64,000 nucleotides of DNA from SXOA01 sp046153945 (lineage in GTDB: Bacteria; Planctomycetota; Planctomycetia; Pirellulales; Pirellulaceae). The DNA lies in NCBI GenBank assembly GCA_046153945.1, contig JBJXFF010000201.1:9372-73371 (forward strand), read 5' to 3'. A program made the position numbers and the translations under genes. Under the pieces are notes generated by a model. The model had not been told where the DNA came from. It made no database searches and saw only the letters and a program-made list of their open reading frames with translations. This document shows positions 26,000-33,560 of this stretch, in pieces (position 1 is the stretch's first letter; every line of letters begins with the position of its first letter).

Positions 26000-26563
26000 T
26001 CAGGGGTGGCGATTCTTGGCGGACGCCCACATTCCGCGTCCTGCTCTCTTCGCTTCCTTCTCGGCTTTGACGAAGTTCTTGTGCATCGTTTGGTTATCGC
26101 CCGGATAGAGATCGGCCTTAGCGAAGCCAGCGCGGATGACTTCCTCATTGAGCAGGCGACCATCGACGTAAACATACCCCAGAAAATGACCGTCGCTATC
26201 GAGCCGCCGTCGATCCAAGTCGAGTGACGGAGACCCCGAACTCAGAAACTCGCTGGTGAACTCCCCTCCCTCGTTAGATGGTGCCAGCGACTTGACCCCG
26301 ATCAGTTGCAGGGGCGCTTCGAGCGGCCTAAGTGAATCCGTACCGAGCACTGGAACCTGTTGGCGAACAATCAGCAAATCGGTCCGCTCGACGCGCACGA
26401 CTTCGAGTTCTCCGGCCACAGGTTGACCCGAAAGGGAACTTCCTTCGGCGGCATGACGAAAGGCGCTCTCGTCCCAGCCCCACCAATACCGGGCGGCGAT
26501 ACCTGCGCAAGCAATCGCGCATAGCCATACCGACCAGGATGGATAGCGACGAAACTGGCGCAT
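26000..26563 (-). CDS. Membrane-anchored thermonuclease-fold (SNase) protein, catalytically degenerate
   Basis: A 187-aa protein with an N-terminal membrane helix (residues 10-26) and a staphylococcal-nuclease-like domain (about residues 48-180). The OB-fold core LQLIGVKSLA, LGYVYVDGRLLNEEVIRAGFAK and the C-terminal AEKEAKRAGRGMWA are clear family landmarks. However the catalytic set looks lost: the RLIGIDTPE block reads QLIGVKSLA, and the Arg of the YGR segment reads His (SDGHFLG). It may bind nucleic acid or another ligand instead of cutting. Start ATG 26563. Confidence 0.75.
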   Translation of the reverse strand: MRQFRRYPSWSVWLCAIACAGIAARYWWGWDESAFRHAAEGSSLSGQPVAGELEVVRVERTDLLIVRQQVPVLGTDSLRPLEAPLQLIGVKSLAPSNEGGEFTSEFLSSGSPSLDLDRRRLDSDGHFLGYVYVDGRLLNEEVIRAGFAKADLYPGDNQTMHKNFVKAEKEAKRAGRGMWASAKNRHP

Positions 26564-26608
26564 AAGACAGTCCCAGCAATGACGGCCACTCAGCGACCTG
26601 TTGAGAGC

Positions 26609-26914
26609 CTAGTTCTTGCTAAAGCCGAGTGCCGGCTTGGCTTCGCGTCCCAGCGGGTTCCCCACGAACTTGCGATAGCACTGCGGGCAGAGGTCGAAGC
26701 GGCGGCGCTGATAGATGTCCTCGCCGATCTCGTCCTCGCACTCATCCGGCGTGCTGTCCAGAATATCCTCAATTTCTACAAGGTGGTCCCGATCTTCATC
26801 GGGCTCCTGCTCGCAGGCGGGATCCATCGCGGCCTGAATTTCGATTTTCACCACGTACCGCAGATCATCGGCGGCGAGTTTGCATCTACAGCGGTCGCAA
26901 CTGTAATGAATCAT
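26609..26914 (-). CDS. Small zinc-ribbon-like protein
   Basis: A 101-aa protein opening with a CDRCRCK knuckle (residues 5-11) and closing with FDLCPQCYRKF (about residue 80). These two CxxC pairs would make one zinc site. The middle is acidic (EDRDHLVEIEDILDSTPDECEDEIGED). This arrangement is seen in planctomycete proteins of unknown function and may be involved in protein or RNA contacts. ATG 26914 gives this compact form; the open frame runs further up without a sensible extension. Confidence 0.6.
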   Translation of the reverse strand: MIHYSCDRCRCKLAADDLRYVVKIEIQAAMDPACEQEPDEDRDHLVEIEDILDSTPDECEDEIGEDIYQRRRFDLCPQCYRKFVGNPLGREAKPALGFSKN

Positions 26915-27203
26915 AAAGAACCGGTGGTAGCGAGGAATGACGAGCGGAAGTTGGAACGCTTCCGCCAGAATGAGGCAACCCTTGCATCCTAATGCGCCGG
27001 CGCAAAAACTGGCAAGTCGAGCGCGAAAGAAAGATGAGGCGAGTTTCAAGATTTTTTGCGGACGCTATTGACTTGGGACGGCTAGCGAGACTTTGCGGCA
27101 GGGGTCTCGGCAGGAACTGCGGCAGGCGGATTCGATGGCAATTGTCTTTGCGGCTTGTGTCCTGCGGACGGCGAGCGGATAATGAGCAGTGGAGATTTCA
27201 CTC

Positions 27204-28262
27204 ATGTCGTTCGCTGCTGCCTCCCTTTCGGAGGCCGTTCCCCACGATCAAATGCTCAGGCGGCGAATTCCGGCCTGGCTGTTGTCGCTCACGCTGCACC
27301 TGACAGCAGTGCTGGTGGGAACTCTGCTGGTTCGCGGTACGCAGTTGCCCGCCACGGGGGAGGAATCCGCTCGGCCGGCGGCAATCGTGTTGGCCCAACG
27401 AACAGAGAGCACGACAACCAACTACTTTACGCCGGAAGATCTGCACAAGGGAGAAAGCGAAGCGGCTGCTGCGGCGACTTCACCGTTGAGTTCCTCCGAA
27501 TTCTCAGACTCTTTGCCGACAGCGGCGGAATCTCCGCCGCCTTCAACGGTCGTCCGCTTGCCGGAATTGCCCGGTCGCCTGGCACCCAGCGGAGAGACGA
27601 TTGTCCTCAAGCCACAATCATCTGGCACTAAGGGACGGTCGATTTCGCATCTGACGGAAGCAGACAAAGCAGCCATCCTGGCGGAAGATGCGGCCAGGCC
27701 GCGCGTCAAAGGTCCAACTGGACCGGCGGCAAAGGTTTCCTTGTTCGGCTCCCACGAGGCGGTGGGCCACTCGTTTGTGTTTCTCATCGACCGCTCCCAA
27801 AGCATGGGGGGTGACGGTCTGGGAGCCATCGAAGCTGCTGCCAAAGAACTTGCAACCTCAGTTGCGGCATTGGAAGAGACGCACAAGTTTCAAGTCATCG
27901 CCTACAATCAGAAGCCGCTCTACCTCACCGCGCGGGAAATGCTGCCGGCGACTACGGGAAACAAGCAGCAACTGATTGATTTCGTAAAGAATCTTCCGGC
28001 ATTTGGTGCGACCGAGCACGAAGTCGGAATCTATGCCGCCCTCAAGCTCAAGCCGGATGCTATTTTTCTGCTGACCGATGGTGGCGACCCTATGTTAAAT
28101 GCGGGACAAATTAAGAACATTCGCGCGGCGGCGAAAGGGACTGCCATTCACTCCCTCCATTTCGGCTCCGGAGCGAAAGGGGATGAGCGGAGCTTTTTGG
28201 AGACTCTCGCGGAATATACCGGCGGCAGCTACCTCTATATCGACATGGCGGACCGGCGATGA
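27204..28262 (+). CDS. Membrane-anchored von Willebrand factor A domain protein
   Basis: A 352-aa protein. Residues 20-45 form one transmembrane segment (IPAWLLSLTLHLTAVLVGTLL), followed by a Ser/Pro-rich linker to about 180 and a vWA domain. The MIDAS metal site is intact: DRSQS (DxSxS) near residue 198 and LLTDGG near the C-terminal half. vWA domains bind ligands through Mg2+. Single-TM vWA proteins like this are frequent in planctomycetes, where they act in unknown surface or signalling roles. ATG 27204 has a GGAG site; the stop overlaps the methyltransferase start by 4 nt (ATGA), so the two are translationally coupled. Confidence 0.8.
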   Translation: MSFAAASLSEAVPHDQMLRRRIPAWLLSLTLHLTAVLVGTLLVRGTQLPATGEESARPAAIVLAQRTESTTTNYFTPEDLHKGESEAAAAATSPLSSSEFSDSLPTAAESPPPSTVVRLPELPGRLAPSGETIVLKPQSSGTKGRSISHLTEADKAAILAEDAARPRVKGPTGPAAKVSLFGSHEAVGHSFVFLIDRSQSMGGDGLGAIEAAAKELATSVAALEETHKFQVIAYNQKPLYLTAREMLPATTGNKQQLIDFVKNLPAFGATEHEVGIYAALKLKPDAIFLLTDGGDPMLNAGQIKNIRAAAKGTAIHSLHFGSGAKGDERSFLETLAEYTGGSYLYIDMADRR

Positions 28263-29299
28263 ATCCGTTTCTCACCGTCCCTCCCCGGCCGCAGGAAGAG
28301 TTGCTGCTGGAACTGGCTCCGTCCACCGCCGGCAAACGGGTTCTCTGTAACACTGCCGGCCGCGGACAGTTCGCGCTGGCGGCAACCGCGCACGCTGCCC
28401 ATGTCAGTTGCCATTTTCTCGACCTTTATCACTTGCACCAATGCCGCACGACTGCCGGTGAAGTTCCCGCTAACTTGAGTCTCGTCTGCGAAGCGGATTT
28501 TGCGACTGGGCCGTTCGATCTCGCAGCTCTCTCTTTCAGTAAGCAAGGGGACGGCGAGCTCGTCCGCGACTTATTGCAGCAAGGCCATGAGCGGCTCGAA
28601 ATCGGCGGACGACTAGCCGTTACTACCGACAACCCCGAAGACTCGTTCCTGCACGACGAACTGCGAAAGCTATTCGCCAAGGTCACTCGCCGCCCGAGTT
28701 CCACGGGCGTACTGTACCTGGCGACAAAAACCGAGCCCCTCCGCAAGGTCAAAAACTTTGCCTGCGAGTTCCCATTCCGCGACGGCGAGCGGCTCATCGA
28801 GCTTCGCACCCGTCCCGGCGTTTTCAGCCATCGGCGGCTGGATGGAGGTGCGCGGGCGATTGTCAACGAAATGCAAATTAAGCCGGGGATGAGGATGCTG
28901 GACCTTGGTTGCGGCAGCGGGGCCGTCGCGGCAGCCGCGGCACTGCGGGCCGAAAACGTGCAGGTCAGTGCCGTCGATTCCAATCCGCGGGCGGTGGAAG
29001 CGACAGCCTGGTCGGCGACTAGGAACAATGTTGCCAATTTGCAAGTCGCCCTCGACTGCGATGGTTCCAGTGTGACGGACGAAGCGTTCGACCTAGTGCT
29101 GGCCAACGCCCCGTACTTTTCCAACTTCCGAATCGCGGAACATTTTGCCAGAACTGCCGCCCGCGCGCTTAAAACCGGAGGCCTCGCCCTCTTCGTCACT
29201 AAAACTCCCGGCTGGTATGTGGAGCGGCTTCCTAAATGGTTTTCGAGCGTGGAACCGAGGCCAGGGAAGAATTACACGATTGTGGCGGCCACAAAGTGA
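28259..29299 (+). CDS. Class I SAM methyltransferase, RsmC/RlmG-like two-domain
   Basis: A 346-aa protein of two Rossmann-like halves, as in RsmC (16S rRNA m2G1207) and RlmG. The first half (1-160) lacks a SAM motif and acts as the recognition domain in relatives. The second half has the SAM site MLDLGCGSGAVAAAAAL (about residue 215) and the acidic strand VSAVDSNPRAVE. The catalytic NPP(F/Y) motif, which flips the target base, reads NAPYF, with one Pro replaced. It may therefore modify another nucleotide, or be less active. It overlaps the vWA gene by 4 nt. Confidence 0.75.
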   Translation: MNPFLTVPPRPQEELLLELAPSTAGKRVLCNTAGRGQFALAATAHAAHVSCHFLDLYHLHQCRTTAGEVPANLSLVCEADFATGPFDLAALSFSKQGDGELVRDLLQQGHERLEIGGRLAVTTDNPEDSFLHDELRKLFAKVTRRPSSTGVLYLATKTEPLRKVKNFACEFPFRDGERLIELRTRPGVFSHRRLDGGARAIVNEMQIKPGMRMLDLGCGSGAVAAAAALRAENVQVSAVDSNPRAVEATAWSATRNNVANLQVALDCDGSSVTDEAFDLVLANAPYFSNFRIAEHFARTAARALKTGGLALFVTKTPGWYVERLPKWFSSVEPRPGKNYTIVAATK

Positions 29300-29329
29300 T
29301 GCCATGTGGTGCGGATTGCTAATGCCGAC

Positions 29330-30895
29330 TCAGCGCCGAAAGTTGCTGAGCCCAAAGTGAGTCTCTAATCGGTGAATGCACACTTCGACGGCGGGGCCAA
29401 TATCGTTCGCGGCCAGCTTCCCTTCGTCGCAGAGAATTTGGGCCAGACCCTCCAGCATCAGTCGATCAAGCTGCGGGTCATACAGCAGCATCAGCCGCCG
29501 TTCCACAAGATCACCGAGCGTCGTCACCCATTCCTCCCGAATGATCCGGCGAACCGCCTCCTCCCATCTCCCCAACTCTCCGTCTCTCTGTCTCTCCTTC
29601 TCTAGCACGCCCCCCGCGATAACCCTCGCCCGCGAGTTCCGCACGTCACCCGCACTTTCCCCCAGCCGCCCCAACACTGCTGCGGCGGTCTCTTCCGCGA
29701 GCGAGCGGCAGGTGGTGAGCTTGCCGCCGACCAGGGAGAGGAGCGGAATGGGGGACTCCTCGTTCCAAACAAGCTGATGCCGCCGCGTGATGGCGGCCGT
29801 GGTTTTGGCATCGACGTGTGGCAGCGGGCGAACGCCGCTGTAATGCCAGGCGATGTCGCTGCGATCTAGGCTTGCGGCAGGAAAGATGTTGGCGACAACG
29901 TTCACGAGGTAGTCGAGCTCTTCGTCCGTGGCCACCGCCGTTGCCGGATCGCCGTTGAAAGGCAAATCGGTCGTGCCGACGAGCGTCCCTTCCGCCAGCG
30001 GCAGCAGAAAAACCGGTCGGCCATCGGCCGCTTCGGTGTAAATGCCGTTGCCGCCGAGCATCTCTTTGAGTTGTGGATGCCAGGTGAAGAAATGGCTCCC
30101 CTTGGTTCCCCCCATCAAACGGCGGGACGGCAGCGGCAGCTTTTGCAGCGTCTCATCCACCCAGGCCCCGGTGGCGTTGATGATGGCGGATGGCTGGAAG
30201 GAGAGGATCGGCTTGTCATCGGACTCGTGGTTCGCTTTCGTGATGTGGACGATGTCTTTCTCAAGTCGCGCGCGATGGTACGTCAACACTTGCAGCGTGC
30301 AGCCATTCTCGTCGGCGGCTTTCTGGGCATCGCGCAGCAAGGCGACAACGAATCGTTCGGGGAAAGCAATTTGAGCGTCCGAATAGGCGGCCAACCATGC
30401 TCCCGCGGAAGGTGAAACCGGCGGCACTCCGGGCTCTTTCAAACTGTGGATGCTCCGCAGCGGCAAAGTCTTGTCCTGGGCGTAAGTGTCGTACATCCAG
30501 AGGCCCGTCCGGACCAGCGCCAGGCCGCGAGGTTCGGGCTTGCCTCCGCCTCCCAGCCCCAAGAACTTCGTCGCCGATTGCCATAGCCCGCCCAACTGGC
30601 TCTGCACGGGAATGAACAGCCGCAGCGGGCGGACGAAGTCCGGCGCGAGTTGCAGCAGGCGAGTCCGCTCCGCCAGCGACTCCTTCACCAGACTGAACTC
30701 GCCGTATTCCAGATACCGGAGGCCGCCGTGAATGAGCCGCGAGGAATAGGCCGTCGCTCCAGACGCCAGGTCCGCCTGGTCTACCAGCAGCACGCTGTGG
30801 CCGTTAAGCGTCAATTCCCTCGCCGCCGCCGCCCCGTTGATACCGCCGCCGAGAATGAGAATGGGGCGGTCGAGGGAGAAGGGGGCCTCAGGCAT
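29330..30895 (-). CDS. glpD: Aerobic glycerol-3-phosphate dehydrogenase
   Basis: A 521-aa FAD enzyme that oxidises sn-glycerol-3-phosphate to DHAP and passes electrons to quinone at the membrane. Signatures: ILGGGINGAAAARELTLNG (FAD), DLASGATAYSSRLIHGGLRYLE and TDLPFNGDPATAVATDEE. The C-terminal helical region is present. ATG 30895 lies in the stop region of the MFS gene (8-nt overlap), so it forms an operon with the creatininase and the transporter: creatininase-MFS-glpD. Confidence 0.93.
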   Translation of the reverse strand: MPEAPFSLDRPILILGGGINGAAAARELTLNGHSVLLVDQADLASGATAYSSRLIHGGLRYLEYGEFSLVKESLAERTRLLQLAPDFVRPLRLFIPVQSQLGGLWQSATKFLGLGGGGKPEPRGLALVRTGLWMYDTYAQDKTLPLRSIHSLKEPGVPPVSPSAGAWLAAYSDAQIAFPERFVVALLRDAQKAADENGCTLQVLTYHRARLEKDIVHITKANHESDDKPILSFQPSAIINATGAWVDETLQKLPLPSRRLMGGTKGSHFFTWHPQLKEMLGGNGIYTEAADGRPVFLLPLAEGTLVGTTDLPFNGDPATAVATDEELDYLVNVVANIFPAASLDRSDIAWHYSGVRPLPHVDAKTTAAITRRHQLVWNEESPIPLLSLVGGKLTTCRSLAEETAAAVLGRLGESAGDVRNSRARVIAGGVLEKERQRDGELGRWEEAVRRIIREEWVTTLGDLVERRLMLLYDPQLDRLMLEGLAQILCDEGKLAANDIGPAVEVCIHRLETHFGLSNFRR

Positions 30896-32246
30896 GATTA
30901 GGGGCCTTATCGTCCGAGGGTGAACTCCCCCAGAAAAGCAAAGCTACACAGCCAACGAGAGGGACCATGCCCGCAAAGAAAAGGGCCGAACCATAACTGC
31001 CGGTCGCTTTGACGGTGTTCCCAACCCATTCTTGCATATAGGACGACGCAATCCAGGTAATGCAGCCAAGCGTTCCAGTCACTAGCCCTTGATGCTTTTT
31101 GGAAATCTCCTGCGTGAGGGAATAAAACGGCGGAAAGAGCCCCAGCGACCCGAAGCCAATCACGAGAAAGCTGGCGAGGAGCAGCCAGCCTTTCGGAAGT
31201 GAGCCGGCGAACATGCTCGCCATCGTGAGCACTGCGCAGACCACGAACGCCAGACTACGTGCGGCGTGGGGTGACCAGCCTCGCTTTTGTGCCAGGTGTT
31301 TGGAAAGCATTCCAGCCGCGATGCAGCCGACGTCCGCCACCAGAAAATATCCCGCTCGAAACCAAGGAATAAAGTCTTCCTCATAGCCGCGGCGATCGAG
31401 AATGAGCGGCATCCAGGCGCGGAAGAACTGCCAGGTCAGGTTGATCGGAATGACAATTGCCAGCAGCACCAGGAAGCGGCGAATCGTCGCCACTCCTACC
31501 GCGGAAGTCCAGTTGATGCGGGAATTCTGATCTGCCGTACCGGTCTCAAGCTGCAAAGACTCCGGCTCGCGCTGCAAGTCCGCTTTGCGGATGAGCAGTA
31601 GCCACGGAATAATCCAAAGCATCCCGATGAACCCAATGGCCTGAAAGGCGGATCGCCAACTGCCGGTTTGCGAAGACACGACAAAGTAGATGACGATGGG
31701 CGTGAGCACGGCTCCAACGGAAGCGCCACTTTGCAGCAGGCCGTTGCCAAAGGTCCGGTCACGGGCCGAGAGAATCCGCTGGGTAGTGATCAGTGCGCAG
31801 GGCCAATGCCCCGCTTCGAAGAAGCCGAGCACGATGCGGCAGGTGTACAGTCCCAGGAAAGCCGTGCGCGAGTTTACGTATTTCGTCTGCGTGGCCAGTT
31901 CCGGATCGAGCAGCCACGGAAAGTATCTGACCAGAATTTCGCCGATGGAGTCTCCATAGGCAGTCGCAATACCGGCGGCGGACCAACCAATGAGCACCGC
32001 CGGATAGAGCCAGCGAATGCTGACGCGGTCGGCAACCATCCCGAGGACGATCGCCCCGAGCGCGAAGGCGAGGCCGAAACCCTTTTCCATCTGGCCGTAG
32101 TGCGTCTCATCCAGGTCCAACTCGGTCAGGATGGGTTTAATGGACTCGGCCAGCGTTTGCCGGTCCATGTACATCAGCATGGTAGCCAGGAAGAGGAGGC
32201 CGCAGATGGTCCATTTCCAGGCGGGGGGACGAGTCGTGGTTTCCAT
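30888..32246 (-). CDS. MFS transporter (sugar-phosphate/anion:cation symporter type)
   Basis: A 452-aa 12-helix transporter. The loop MYMDRQTLAESIKPI after helix 1 and the MFS loop MVADRVSIRWLYP between helices 2 and 3 fit the anion:cation symporter/hexuronate family. The central loop (REPESLQLETGTADQNSRI) separates the halves. The start ATG 32246 overlaps the creatininase stop by 1 nt (TAATG) and the end overlaps glpD. An organic anion or phosphorylated sugar may be the cargo. Glycerol phosphate is conceivable given glpD, but the sequence alone cannot tell. Confidence 0.85.
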   Translation of the reverse strand: METTTRPPAWKWTICGLLFLATMLMYMDRQTLAESIKPILTELDLDETHYGQMEKGFGLAFALGAIVLGMVADRVSIRWLYPAVLIGWSAAGIATAYGDSIGEILVRYFPWLLDPELATQTKYVNSRTAFLGLYTCRIVLGFFEAGHWPCALITTQRILSARDRTFGNGLLQSGASVGAVLTPIVIYFVVSSQTGSWRSAFQAIGFIGMLWIIPWLLLIRKADLQREPESLQLETGTADQNSRINWTSAVGVATIRRFLVLLAIVIPINLTWQFFRAWMPLILDRRGYEEDFIPWFRAGYFLVADVGCIAAGMLSKHLAQKRGWSPHAARSLAFVVCAVLTMASMFAGSLPKGWLLLASFLVIGFGSLGLFPPFYSLTQEISKKHQGLVTGTLGCITWIASSYMQEWVGNTVKATGSYGSALFFAGMVPLVGCVALLFWGSSPSDDKAPNHA

Positions 32247-33004
32247 TACCCGTGCCACGACTTCCCGTCCCAGGCCAGGACTTTTTCCAGCAGGTTGATG
32301 ACGTCGGCGGAGAGGGTGCGGAAGATCACTTCTCCCTTTTCGGCGGTGGCGTGCCGCGGGTTTCCAATGTGGCCGGGTTCGGTCCGGTCCTTGGTAATCC
32401 AACCGCGATGAGCGGGCTCAAAGACCCCGCCGAATTCAATCGGCTGCAATTTGCTGAGGTCGCCGACGAGGTGCGGGTTGAGGCGGAGCATCATCGAAGT
32501 TTCCCATTCACAGGCGTGCCCCATTTGCTGCTGCTTGATGTTTTTGTCCTGCTCGTGCGGCTTGCCGCCGAGGGTCCAGTAGGTGGTGGTGATGAGACAG
32601 AGGTCGCTCCGATGACGGTACTTCTGCCGCAGCTCAAAGATGGCTTGCTGGGAGGGGACGATGTTGCCGCCGTGGCCGTTCACTAGCACAATTCGGGTGA
32701 AATTGTGGAACAAGAAGTTCTCCACCATGTCCCGCAGCACATCGAGGTAGACCCGCGGAGCGGCTGACATGCTGCCGGGAAAGTCGAGATGGTGCTCGGA
32801 ATTCCCCAGCCACATCAGCGGCGTGAAGAGGACGCGGTCACCGATTATCTCGCTTACTCGGCGGATGATTTCGCCGCAGAGCATGCTATCCGTAAACAGC
32901 GGCATGTGCCGGCCATGCTGCTCCAGGGCGGCGATGGGAATAACGATGGGAGTAGTGCGCGGCAAGGCGGCCACATCGGGCCATTTAAGGTCGGTGAGGT
33001 TCAT
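32246..33004 (-). CDS. Creatininase-family amidohydrolase
   Basis: A 252-aa protein of the creatininase/MftE/FAPy-deformylase family. Metal ligands are visible: Glu, His and Asp in ALEQHGRHMPLFTD, His in VNGHGGNI, and Glu in GHACEWETSMM. These bind two divalent ions. Family members hydrolyse cyclic amides such as creatinine, FAPy or mycofactocin precursors; no mycofactocin genes are nearby. A heptamer array (33006-33040) sits directly before the start codon at 33004, so the mRNA leader is made of that repeat. Confidence 0.85.
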   Translation of the reverse strand: MNLTDLKWPDVAALPRTTPIVIPIAALEQHGRHMPLFTDSMLCGEIIRRVSEIIGDRVLFTPLMWLGNSEHHLDFPGSMSAAPRVYLDVLRDMVENFLFHNFTRIVLVNGHGGNIVPSQQAIFELRQKYRHRSDLCLITTTYWTLGGKPHEQDKNIKQQQMGHACEWETSMMLRLNPHLVGDLSKLQPIEFGGVFEPAHRGWITKDRTEPGHIGNPRHATAEKGEVIFRTLSADVINLLEKVLAWDGKSWHG

Positions 33005-33005
33005 A

Positions 33006-33040
33006 ATTCAGGAGTCAGGGGACAGGAGACTGGGGTCAGA
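33006..33040. repeat. Heptamer-period array at creatininase start
   Basis: Five consecutive 7-nt units: ATTCAGG, AGTCAGG, GGACAGG, AGACTGG, GGTCAGA. The unit is degenerate, with a common CAGG/CTGG core. On the minus strand it forms the leader right before the creatininase ATG. Confidence 0.5.
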
Positions 33041-33087
33041 GTTTAAAGACGTGTCACCAGCTTACGCGATAGAGCGCGCCCAGAAAA

Positions 33088-33540
33088 CTAACCCACAGAA
33101 GCGACTTGTTTCACAACCGTTGGGCCACCCCCGGGTGCCATCGCCAGCCAAGTGCCAAGAAAGATTCCCAGCGGCATCAGCACGAGATTGGCTAGCTCAA
33201 ACCACAAGGGATAGGGGAGCATCAGCAGGTTGGCAATTACGGCAAGAAGCAAGAGCAAGCCGATAGCCGCGCCGTGAGCATAATGGCGATAGGCTCCTAG
33301 ACGTGTCGCCAACCAGGTGCTGATGAACGCCGTCAGTCCCCAAGAGACGGCAGCAATTGCGAGCAACCACTGCGGGTAGCTGGCAAAAAAATCCGTGCAG
33401 GCTTCCTTGTCGTGGAGATCCATGCCGGGTGGCATAGGATGAATAACGGCGCTGACCACTTCAATGGCAACGACAAACACAAACGCGGCGGCCATACTGA
33501 CCGCCACTGCAAGTACGCTCCAAAAAATGGACTTTACCAT
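33088..33540 (-). CDS. Four-helix membrane protein, unknown
   Basis: A 150-aa protein with four hydrophobic segments: VAVSMAAAFVFVVAIEVV (about 10-28), WLLAIAAVSWGLTAF (55-75), AIGLLLLLAVIANLLML (88-108) and LVLMPLGIFLGTWLAM (118-138). A polar loop (HPMPPGMDLHDKEACTDFF) lies outside between helices 1 and 2. No family motif. It sits 20 bp downstream of the ALDH stop, so it may be cotranscribed with it. Confidence 0.6.
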   Translation of the reverse strand: MVKSIFWSVLAVAVSMAAAFVFVVAIEVVSAVIHPMPPGMDLHDKEACTDFFASYPQWLLAIAAVSWGLTAFISTWLATRLGAYRHYAHGAAIGLLLLLAVIANLLMLPYPLWFELANLVLMPLGIFLGTWLAMAPGGGPTVVKQVASVG

Positions 33541-33560
33541 GATCTCATCCCACTAAAGGT

